Assembly (NCBI GenBank): GCA_002118135.1
Contig: BDIU01000070.1
Span: 62,001 to 126,000 of the forward strand
Direction of reading: 5' to 3'
DNA: 64,000 nt
From: Trebouxia sp. TZW2008
Taxonomy: Eukaryota; Chlorophyta; Trebouxiophyceae; Trebouxiales; Trebouxiaceae
This document shows positions 1 through 11,200 of the stretch, one piece after another (the stretch's first letter is position 1; each line of letters starts with the position of its first letter). The notes beneath the pieces are model-generated. The model made no database searches. It saw only the letters and a list, made by a program, of their open reading frames with translations, and was not told the DNA's origin. A program made the position numbers and the translations under genes.

Positions 1-114
1 ACAGCAAAGTCAATCGGAAGTCTTCATATGCGGTGCAATCTGTATTGTTTCACTCGGAAACTCTACTGGCAGATCTGCAGCTGAGGCAACACTTGAAGGT
101 AGCAAGGTGATGTG

Positions 115-1760
115 TCAGAACACAATGTCCTCGTCTTGATCATCTGTCCTCAAGACATTCTTTGTAGTTGTGTTGAGGGATGAGGCTGCTTTGGCATTGT
201 TCTGCAACAAGCAAGAATAGATCAGGCCAGAGCTACACATCATCATCAGACTTCATTAGTTACCCAGCCTCAGCTGTGCATCAGGAGGATGCATCACAAG
301 GCTAGCTATTTCCGACACACTGTGCCGCAGTCTGAGCATAAACACCAAGGCTGGCAGGTCAACGGCAGTTTTGCATCTTTTCATGGCAGGGAACCTATGC
401 TATTGAGCATCATCACAACGGTGTGTATCACAACTGCCCGTGGTGATGGCGTCACAATCTTGCTCCATATGGAAAAAAGATAGTCACTTCACTACACAAT
501 TTTGCTGCATCTTTGAGAGCGCAATGTGCATCGCAAGAAACGCTCATGTGGCAGGAGGCATGTGTAACACAAGCACATTGACAAAGCATGGCTTTGCATG
601 CTCAGCAGCAGTGGCTTGTTTTGTTCTGACCTCTATGACTGCAGAATCCTTGTCAGCTGCATCCCGCTTCTTTTTGGCTTGCACCTTCTTCAGCCTGAAG
701 AACTCCTCACGTTCTAGCTCGTCCAACTCACCCTGTCACAAAGCACGATTTCATGTTTTTGCTTATCCAAAAACCAAGAAACTGTTTCATGAGACACAGG
801 GTGTAAATAAGGTTGTGGACACTGCATCTGCCCATCTGGGCAGGACCAGCTATATGCAGCAATCATCACAGGCAATCAGGCTGTTAGACACAACAAAATC
901 TGGTTTGTGATGTCTCCTGCATCTACTCGGCTCACAACATTGATGCTCTGTGGCACATGCTGTTTTCACGAGAAACGCAAACCTAGGCAAAGCTGTTCAT
1001 TGCGGTGCGCTTGCGGGGTCAAAGCTGTATGACGGTAGTAGTGCACCTTGATATAGCTGATTGTGTTCTCCAGCTTAGGTCGCACAACATTGTCCAGAGC
1101 ATTGACACGCCTGTTGGTAGTCTTGATGGCTTCATCGAGCGTCAGAAAGGCTGTCTGAAGAGAGGCTAGCTGCACAAGCAGCTCAATGCTGTTCATGAAG
1201 GCCTTGCGACAGGTTTGTATCTGTTGCCCACCAGACCCAAGACCGGTCAAGGCCAGCTTGGTGCCTTCGCCTCCAGTCTGTAGTTGCTCAAACTTTGGGA
1301 TCTTGACACCTGCATAACAGGCAAGTTATTGAAACAAGCCCTGATAGCCCTCATTCTGGTTGATCACAATGCTTGCTTCACCTTATCTGCTGCAGATCAA
1401 CATCAACTGCTGACGTGCACGAGATGAGAAAGCCTGCATGAGTGGGGTTAGCTGAATACCTGCAACATTGTCCTGTTGTGCGTGAACCTTGACTGTTGCT
1501 GTTTCCACACCATCAAAGACCGTATGCCTGAAGTCGCCAGCTGCGTACTTGGCTTCTGTCAAGGCAAAGGCTGACTGCCGCATATTCTTTCCCATGTCCT
1601 GCTTTGTCTGTACGATCTTCTTCAAGATCTGTCTGAACCTCATGGTCAGCGCATCTGCTTTCTTCTTGAGCAGAGCATGACCTTTGACTGCACCAGTGAG
1701 CCTGCCTTTCATCACCGCCAGCACGGTGACCGTGGGCACCACCACATATCTGTTTGCCAT
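115..1760 (-). CDS. VHA-D: V-type proton ATPase subunit D
   Basis: Central-stalk subunit D of the vacuolar H+-ATPase, which couples ATP hydrolysis in V1 to rotor movement in V0 at endomembranes. Four exons: 1760-1460, 1309-1047, 732-631, 201-115. Together they give 753 nt, 250 aa plus stop, the usual family length (about 250-260). Seen: N-terminal block VVPTVTVLAVMKGRL, then KGHALLKKKADALTMRFRQI, then DNVAGVKIP across the first junction, then the highly conserved RPKLENTISYIKGELDELER across exons 2 and 3. The acidic C-terminal tail ends in DEDIVF, like the family's DEDIIF. All introns are GT-AG and the phases close exactly. ATG at 1760 is the only start compatible with the N-terminal block. 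It is divergent from NUP160, whose ATG is 459 bp away. Identification is secure. Confidence 0.96.
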
Positions 1761-2219
1761 GACTGAGGTTTAGCTGACTGAGCTGATGCCTGATGGCTAT
1801 TGCTGGGGCGTGCAGATCTCGTTCACGCCTTGGGTACCATCGCGTCAATGGTCAGGCCTGCAGATGCGTGACCGTGGGAGATCATATCGACCGGATTGTG
1901 AAGCTCAACAATATCGTCGCAGCGAGTCACTGAGGTCGCACTCAGCTGCAAGCCATCAACTGTCACTCAGATGTTAAAGGCAGACTCACCTGGTCCAGCC
2001 ACGCGTGTCAGGTAGGGCGAGTGTACAGTGATTGAAGCAATGTTCTCAATCGGGGCAATTGCGCTCAGCGAGACTAGCGAACTGGACCTTTGCGTTTGCA
2101 TGCTGTTGCTCGCTGTCTGTCCGGAGTCCATGCGTCACAACTGCGCAAGCTGAGCCTTAGTCCAACGCAAGCCCCTGGCGATGGCCATAATTCGATCTGC
2201 AATCACAGGAGCATAAGCC
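1761..2219. promoter_or_regulatory. head-to-head intergenic region, V-ATPase D / NUP160
   Basis: About 460 bp between the two opposed start codons. It must hold both promoters and 5' UTRs. No long conserved frame, TATA-like box or repeat that I can defend was seen. An upstream 5' coding exon of NUP160 in this stretch cannot be excluded. Confidence 0.4.
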
Positions 2220-5200
2220 ATGGCTCGTCAGTTGCAGGAGGTGTCCTGCTTGCAAGCGCAAGCTGTCGACAACTTGCAACTGCACCAGCATGCTGATGGA
2301 TCGGACGCTCTGGCATTTGACTCTATCGATGTTGGTGGAGGGTGTTCAATCGGCGCATGCGCTAGCAATGACAATATTGTTTTGACCTGGTCCTTTTCAC
2401 GAGCCGCACCTTCAGAATTGCAGCTGACAGAGACGCATGTCGAGGGACAGGAGGTCAGCTACAAACGTACAGTGGCTTTCGGCACCAGGTTGTTCCCAAA
2501 GGCTTGCTTTCACTCGACACACGGAGTGATTGTATTGACAGCCGACGGGCTCCTTCACAGCTTGGTCCCCTCTGATCAGTCCAGCAAAGCTTGCCTCCTG
2601 AAACGCCTTGCGACGTCAAGCGTGAATCTCAAGCAAGAGATACAAAAGCTCAGCGGTCCGACAACCTTGAGCTTGATCAAGGCCAGCCCATCCCAGCAAG
2701 ACTCAATCTGTGTGGGTGGACAAAGTGGCTCCATCCTAGTTGTGCCAGTCACCTGCCTTGATGGCAACACGACATCTGGTTGTCATGAGCTGCACCACAC
2801 TCCCAGCAGCTACTTGGGATTCTTTTCCAGGACAGTCACGCCAGCAGTGGCGTGGACAGGCTCTCTTCTCCCATTTGCACCAGACATCCTATGCGCCCTG
2901 CACGCTGACTGCATCCTTCGCTTTTGGAATGCCACAAACCAGCAAAGGGTGCTGGTGGAGACTCTGCTGCAGCAGTCTGGGCAGAAAGGCCAACTGGTCC
3001 CTGTATCAGTTGGCTCAGTCTGCAGCACCCAAGGGCATCTGCGGTTGATTGTTCACATGATGCCAAAAACAGGCTCGTCACATCATCCTCAGACACATGC
3101 TGTCAGTATGGACCTACAGAGACTGCAAGATGGTCAACTTCAGGCCCTCAACATGCGGGAGCGCATGTTGGAGGAGTCTGATCTCAGGGTGAAGGCTGTG
3201 CTTTCAGAAAGCAGCAATGCGGATACAGACTCAGCCCAGACATGGCTGCTATCTGACAGCCCAGCCTTGCATGCCATCACAAGCAATGTCTCAGGGAGGC
3301 AACATGAGCAGTCAGCAATACTGATAGAAAGGCAGGGGTCTTTTCATGAGTCAACTCATCAGCCCCTTGAGGTGAGCTTGTGCCCAGTGGATCATAAGCA
3401 TGCATAGCCTTGAACACATCAGCACTTTTACACAGGAATTGTTGCCACTTCTGCAGCTAGCGATGTTGACTGCAATGCCTGCAAGAAGAGTGCTCTATGC
3501 CTATCTGAAAACTCCTGCTGCAAAACCCCTAGTGCACTGTGCTGCGCATGCTTGCTGTTGTCACCAATGCATCATCAAGCCCTAGCATACAAGCCATCAG
3601 ATCATCAACAGCATCAGCTACCTGTGTGCGACCACCTGCTCAAGCAATCGCATAGCTCAGCTGATTGGACAAGTTATACTTGTGAGTCTGTCAGGGCAAT
3701 TGCATCTGCCATGTTTTCTCAACGCACGGATGTGGTGCATATACGTGCTGCAGGATGATTTTCGACAAGTCATGCAGCACTGCATTTCATTGGCTGTGAT
3801 TGTGTGAATACAGTGCATGCACATGCTGCAGAATAATCTTTGGCAGACCATTCAGCATAACATTCATGAAGCCACTGGGCGTCAGCTTCCTGATGACATC
3901 ATTGTTAGATACCACATGCAACAGCTGCTGGCTCCAGGAGCATTGTGCCAGCAGGCCCTTTCACATGCACTACTTGAAATGGAGGAGCCCCTCAGTAGAT
4001 ACAATGACAGCCTGCAGCAGGTGCAGCGGCACCTAACTGCAGCAGCACAGGTATGCTGTCTGCCTCACATCCCGGTGATATTATTTGAAGCATTGCTGCT
4101 GGCAAGCATCTGCAGGACAGGTAGCAGTGTGAGTGTCTAGTGAGTGTCAGTGCTGTCTAGTGAGTGTCTAGTGAGTGTGTAGTGAGTGTCTGCTGCAAAG
4201 GCTGATGCTTGCTGAGACCATCAGCACAAGAGATTGCTCATATAACCACACAGACCTATGTCAAAACAGAGATGAGTCTCATATACACATGCCCACATAT
4301 GTACCTGAGAGCAACAACATGTACACATCTGTATATTCAGCTTGTAGTGAAAAGATGATCTCTCGTTTTCAAGCTGATTGTGAGCATTTACTGCGGCTTG
4401 TGTGACTGTCCCACAAACTGGAGGCATGCATGACAAAGGTGGTGTGTCCAGGGCATTGTGGCTCGGGAGAAGTGCTCTGAGCTTAGCAGCTGGCGCCAAG
4501 TGGTTCAGACCTACTGGAAGCACTGGACTGAACTGCACCCCCCAGTGGGTCTGGTTGAGCTGCCCCAGGGGGGTGTGGCTGTTGTCAGGGGGGGTCACCT
4601 AGTCACCTTGCTGCTGCAGACAGATTCTGGCATCGCTTCCGCCACAAACGACAATCCCTCCTCCCAGGATGTGCAGCTGCTGCATACCTGCAACCAACTG
4701 CTATCACAGCTTCTGGGGCCTAGTCTCACACAGCTGCTGGTGTACTTGTGCAGTCAGCTGCCGCAGGACATCAGCCTGCAAAGCATATGCAATGCTGCTG
4801 TGGAGGCTTTGTCAACTGGGCCATTGCCAAGCAGCTCCCAACAGACCCTTGAGTCACCAGACAGGCGAGACGCTCTAAGGTTTTGGCGACACCAGCGTTC
4901 AGCAGCCATTCTCAAGCTTGGTGAGCTTGTCAGTCGCATGACTGCAGGCACGCCAGTGCAGGCTTTGCGTGACTACACTGCATCACTGACATCACTTGCC
5001 AATGGAAGTCCCAGTCAGCCAGACTTGGCCTCGTCTGTGCTCACGCCCAAAGCGGGTGAAGCTCTTAGCATCACGCTACGGCAGGCAGCCAACTCACAGC
5101 TGCAGTCAGCGTCCCAGCTGCTGCTGATAGCCTGGCTAGACAGCTTAAGGGCTGCTGAGGCAGTTCACATCACAACTGCAGCTTCAGCTGCACTGCAGCA

Positions 5201-8200
5201 GGAGATGGCGCCACAGCTGCAAGCCCACAGCTGCAGCATGGCCATCCTGCAGTGGCTGTGCACTGCCCCAGCAGCTGCCTTACCGGACAGTGAGGCTGCC
5301 CGGCTCAAGCACTTGCAGCTCAGCAGCCAGCTCGCGAGTCTTGACTTTGCATCTGGCAGCAAGCATGAGGCACGGCATCAGCAAAGCTTGGCAGAGCTGC
5401 TGCTGCCTGACATCACTGCCCAGTATGGAGGTAAAACCTGGTGCTTCTGCAGTCATCACTCAGTCATCATCTGTTTTGGCGGTGCTCAGCGTTCGGAGTC
5501 TGCATTCTGAGTATGCATGATGCCACATTTGTGTTGCATGCATGTATGCTGCTTTGGCGAATTCCGTCATGCGATCATAGATACATCAGCAAACTCACAC
5601 TGCCTAACAGCATCTGATGCTGCAATATGTGGAGTAGATGTTGCTGCTCTGTGCCTCTGATGGCTTGCGATATGCTATGTCAGACTCTTGCACGCCTGCT
5701 GCATTCAGAACTTGTGTAGTACGTCACCACTCAGATCTACAGCTGCAAAACACGCCACCAGCTGATACTTTGTCAGCTACCACAGACTGCAGATGTTTCT
5801 GTCAGGTGCACACAACCACTGGCACACCGCCACATGTTTGCATTGCAGGCGTCAGCCTGCTGCGTGAACATCAGAAACTCTGGCCCATTTTCTCCAATCA
5901 AGCTGCATACACAACAGGGCCAAGCCAGCTGGTGCAACAAGTCTTGATTTCTGGACATAGCTGGGTTGAGCTGCATTTGCATTGCAGGCATCAATCTATT
6001 ACATGGACCTCACAAGGCAGTCCAAAATCTGGCCCGTTTGCTTCGATCTGGCTGCATCCACCCATGGGCCTAAGCCAGCTGTCTCACTAATAGTGGTGCA
6101 ACAAGTATTGGCCCCTGGACATAGCCTGATCAGATGCATTTGTATTGCAGGCATCAGCCTGCTACATGAACCTCATAAGGCAATTCAAGCTCTGGCCCAA
6201 TTCCTTCAACTAGGCTGCACGCACACAACAGCGCCTAGCCAGCTGTCTCTGTCAACGGTGGTGCAACGAGTGCTGGCCCTTGGGCAGAAATTGATTGAGC
6301 TGCATCAGGTGGCACACATACCGCAGCTGCTGTTGTTGGCGGGAGAGGCTGCAGCCTGCGCTGGAGGTGACTTCCTCAGGGTGATGCTCTCTGCTGACAA
6401 TGCATATGCAAGTCAGCGATGCTACTTCCACAATGCTGGGTCTAGTTTTGTTTGAAAACACCTTTCTGCAATCATTGTGCAATAGCTGGTTCTCTACAAA
6501 TGCCCTGCTTTGCAAGCAGTCTGCTATTGCTGGCTTTCCAATGAGCCTGTGCAACCTTACACCTGAGATTGCCATGATTTGACTGCATGCATAGCTCACG
6601 CTTTGCACCTAAATTGGGGGTCTATGTTCTTGCCTTTTGAGATACCTTGATGGCAGTGTCATGAACAGACCCAACATGAGGCTGCAGCATGCAAATGCAT
6701 GAATGCCAGCCCTGTCAGATTGCTGATGGGTCCAGCATCAGCTACCTTCAAGGCACCTATAATTTGTTTCTTGGGGGCATGGTGATGGTGGATCTGTAGC
6801 AAGGCTACAAGGCTGGCAGTCTTGTGTTTGCATGCTGCACCCCCATGCCTGGTCCATCTTCACAATGCTGTCATTTATTCATTCATTTCATTCATTGTAA
6901 ACGTGGGCTCAGCAGGCCCAGCAGGCCCATCTAGGTACGTACAGAAGCAATCAACTGTCTCCAGCTACTTCAATCATGTGCTGACTCAAATCATTCACAT
7001 TGGACATGGAGGGCAGAGAGGTCCTTGTACACAGTTGACTGCCAAGTATCTCTGGGTTTACCCTTGGCCTGAGTGCCTGATAACTGCCCAAACATACACT
7101 GATAAGGCAGTCTGTCATTTATGGTTGAGCAGAATTGTACAGTACATGCTATCAATCTCAAGAGGTCAAGCTGCGCTCGTGCAGAGGCCGAATCTGTTTG
7201 CGGCTGGCGTACTTGTATGCGTTGCATCCCTTCAAGTGTGATTGACTTGCCACAACAAGCAACATGGCAGGACTGAAGAAGTTGTCTGCTTGCAGGGGTA
7301 TGCAGGGCTGCATCAGGCCCAGCATTGCGCTTCTCAGGAGCTGGCAGGGCACGCGGTGCAGACAGCAGTAGGGCAGCTGTTTCAGGCGGCTGCTGTGTTT
7401 CACAGTGCCAGTCACCCCGCCCAATATGGGCAGCAGGCTGACCTAGCTGCTAGCTGCACCATGGTCAAGGCAGTTGTCCATCATATACTCACAGCCCTCA
7501 CAGGAAGCTGTGACAGTGCACCGCCACAGGTCTGGCTTCTTGTGCTGTTGCTGAACTTGCATTTCAGCGCAAGCTGCTCTGCATGAAGGCAAAGTTTGCA
7601 GCTGCTCTAGGCGCCTGCTGCCTTGCACAATGCAGGTCACCTTGCTCAGTACAAGCACCAGGCTGACCTAGCTGCTAGCTGTACCATGGTCAAGACACCA
7701 AGTTGTCCACCACATGCTTACAGTGCTCAGGTGGAAGCTGCGACAGTGCACTGCTACAGATGGTTTCTTCTCGTGGTATTTTTGACCTCGGTCACGACAC
7801 ACTCACTGCATTGACTGGAAGCTGTGATTTTGCACTGCCAGAGGTTGGATTGCTTTTGTGAAGCTCGCCAGCTGTTTGAGCTGGCGCATGCAGGCAAAAT
7901 ATGCAGGCATTGCTGTGTTTGCAACTTTACAGCCTGAGTGTGCACAAGGTCAGACGTTGCTGACATGAACACGTTGCTGATGCAGGAGCAGGAGCTGCAG
8001 TACTTTGAGGCGCTGATGCTGCAAAGCGAACACTGGGGCTGGCCAGAAGCTGCTGCCAGCTTTGCTCAGGCCGCGCTTCGCCACCTGCATACTGTGTATG
8101 ATGACGCCAATGCTCCACAGTTGCAACAAGACAGGGCTGCCTGGGCTGTGCAGCGGCATAGCCGAGAGAGCATGCTGTATACCAACTTGTTTGTGTACGC

Positions 8201-11200
8201 CTTAGAAGCTGGACAGTATGAGGTGCGTGCTACATTTGCGTGTTGGGCAAGTCAAACTACACATCACCTGAAGTGAGCTGAAAATTGAAGTGCGTTTGTT
8301 TTTGCTTCTCAATGCAATGACAACTAATGTACAAAGCTGCCTGAATTGAGATACATGTTGCACAACATGGCTGTGCATGGAACCCTTGACATTTTCAAAA
8401 GTACATTAGCCTCGCAGAACCATCAAGGTCAGGCAGACGAGGATCAGACTGCCTGACAGCGATAACAAACAGCGAAGTCTATATGCAGAAGCCTTATGAA
8501 GCCTCACGAAGCTTCTGGAATGCCCATGTAACAGCGTACAAGGTCAACATAGGAAAGCTCTGAGTAGTATATTGATTGGAGTGACATATGTGCTTGCAGG
8601 ATGCTTACCTTGCATTGCAAGCCAATCCCACAGCACAGGACGCTCTGGGCAACCTGCAGCGTCTGGTCAACACCCTGCTCAACACCTCCAACATTGCCAC
8701 TCTCTGTAGCCTGCCTTTTGCAACAGACCACACCATCCAAGCTGGCAATGGCAGGCAAGCTCCTGATCATTCCTTAATCTGCCAGTGGTGTACATCAATC
8801 GTTGCTTTTTGAGTGTGTGAGACACAATGGCAAAGCTAGCTGCACGTGATGTCATGCATGTGTTTGCAGTGCTTGCGCTTGCATTACCCTGCATATTGTT
8901 GGCAGCACTGTCAACATTGCCCTCCTCTGCAGCCTGCCTTTTGCAGCAGACCAGACCACACAAGGTGGCAGTGGCAGGCAGAATCCTCCTCATCTCACAC
9001 TCTGTATTGCTCAGTGTGTGTGAGGCAACATAACAGAGCTAGCTGCATGTTTTGTGACCTTCGGCTGCAGTTGCAACGCTTGTGATGCCTCCAAGGAGCA
9101 AAAAGCTTCTGAAGGTGTATCAGACATGTAGTCTGACTTGTGCAGGCATGAGGTGGTGTCTCTGCTGGAGCCAACACAGCATCTGTTGGAGCAGAGGGCC
9201 TTAGCAGCTGAGCTGAGCAGCCATCCCCAGCCCTACGACGTGCTATATGACTTCCACTGCATGCGGGGCAATTACAAGGCAGCGGCAATAGCCCAGTACC
9301 GCCTGGCCTGCAGACTCCAGCGTGAAGGCAGCTGTACACTGCACTGCCTGCAGCACAGGGCAGCTGCTTTGTGTAAGTCAGGCCCTGCTCATCGCTCACA
9401 ATTCACGCCTACTTCATCGTGATGGAGTCTCTGGGCTGTTTGAGCATTGCTGTGAGGATCCCCTTTGCAAACCACTTCAAATTTGCAAATGCGCTGCTGG
9501 TCGTGCTGCTGCTGTTTGCATTGCAAGCCGTGACTGTCTTCAGCACAACAAGACTGTCAGAACAAAGCAGCTTCTGACGATTTGATTGTTTGCTGCAGTA
9601 CAAGCCCTTACAGCCCTCAGCATGGTGGATCCTACGCAGCAGTGGCTTCTTGACCCAGAGCCTCTGCAGCAAGCCCTACAGTCACCCACCCCCTACACCC
9701 AGAACCCCTCAGCAGCCTCACTCAACCCCCAGAGACCTGCCCTGGTTTCAGCCTGCACAGGAGGCATCGCAGGCAGCATTGTTGTGCTGTGCGGCAGCAG
9801 CAGCCAAGCTGTTGGTAGTGGCAAGCGGTACAGAGACCTTACCAAGCTGCATGCTGCGGCTCATGCTCATGTCTTGCTGGCGCAACTAGACCCTGGTGCA
9901 GTGCAGCGGCCCACCGATGCTGATGACGTCTTTCATCAAGCCTTAGCATTGGGTACGTGCTGCTGCAAATTGTTGTGATGTTTCCCACCGGTCTTGAACG
10001 CTGGGTAGGTGTCTGCGTCTGGGATGATCATGTGTTGTTGGCCCAGCAAGCGCCCAAGCAGTGCAACGCCCCATTGATGCCCATGGCATCTTCCACCAGG
10101 CTCCAGCATTAGATTTGTGTGCACTCACTCTGGTTTCAATGAAAAGTTCTTACAACTCTGAGCGAAGCCCATTTCGCCCATCTCTCACAGCTTCCCTGCC
10201 GCACCGCTGCTTCAGGTTGATCTGCTTCTAGCTGTGTTTTTAGCACAATCAGTCTGCTGCAGGTTTGTTCCAGGTTGCCCTGTCCTTGGCTGTGGTGCAG
10301 TGGGAGGGGCGGCGGCTGAGTCAACGCTTGGAAGCAGTCATTGCAGCCATGGTCACAGCCTGTGTGCAGAAACAGCTGGACACTAGTGATGTTGCCTCTG
10401 GCCCTGCCTTCACCTCATCATGCTCTCAGGGTCAAGCATTGCAAGGTACTCAAATTGATGCAAACAGCCCTGTGGTTGTGCGTGTTGATTCATGTCAGGC
10501 AGGTCAACAGCGCAGGTGGATGTGCAGCAAGATGGGCACAGAGGCAGCCATAATTGCCGTCTGTGTCCACAAGCACTTGGACTCCACTGAACACTGTCTG
10601 TCCTCTGGCCAGCTCTACCTTCTCTCAGGGTCCAGCCTCTCAAGGTACACCGTGTGATGCATATAGTGATGTGCTCATTTGTGTACTGTACATGCATGCT
10701 AGACAGGTCGACAGCCCAGGTTGATAGGGATCTGCCCAGGGGAGCCATAGTCACATCCTGTCTGCAGAAAGAGCTGGATATCAGTGACAATGCCTATGCC
10801 TCCGGCTTTGCTTCCAGCTCGACCTTCTCTCCGGGTCCAGCATCGCAAGGTACACCATATGATGCAGACAGTGATGTGCCCATTTGTGTACATGCATGGT
10901 AGACAGGTCAACAGCCCAGATCGATGGGGATAAAGGTCTGCGCAGAGGCAGTCATGGTCTCAGCCCTAGTGCAGAAGCCAATGAAAACTTAGTGACACTG
11001 CCTCTGCCTCGGGCCTTGCTTCCAGCTCAACCTTCTCTCAGGGTCTAGCATTGCAAGGTACACTGTTCAATGCAGAAAGCGACGTGCTCGTCTGTGTACA
11101 TGTATGCCGGGCAGGTCAAAGCGCCAGCTTGACCGGCATCATGTTGAGCATCATGTGCCTGAGTCTTCCAGGTTGTTTTGTGCTGACTTGTTTTCAAATG

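Noticed and set aside
5982..6455. 157-codon plus-strand frame as a separate gene
   Set aside because: It is a NUP160 exon plus an echo copy and the intron between them reading through in one frame.
10263..11110. CRISPR array or satellite
   Set aside because: Units of about 200 bp are copies of an adjacent exon end, not short identical repeats with unique spacers, and the genome is eukaryotic.
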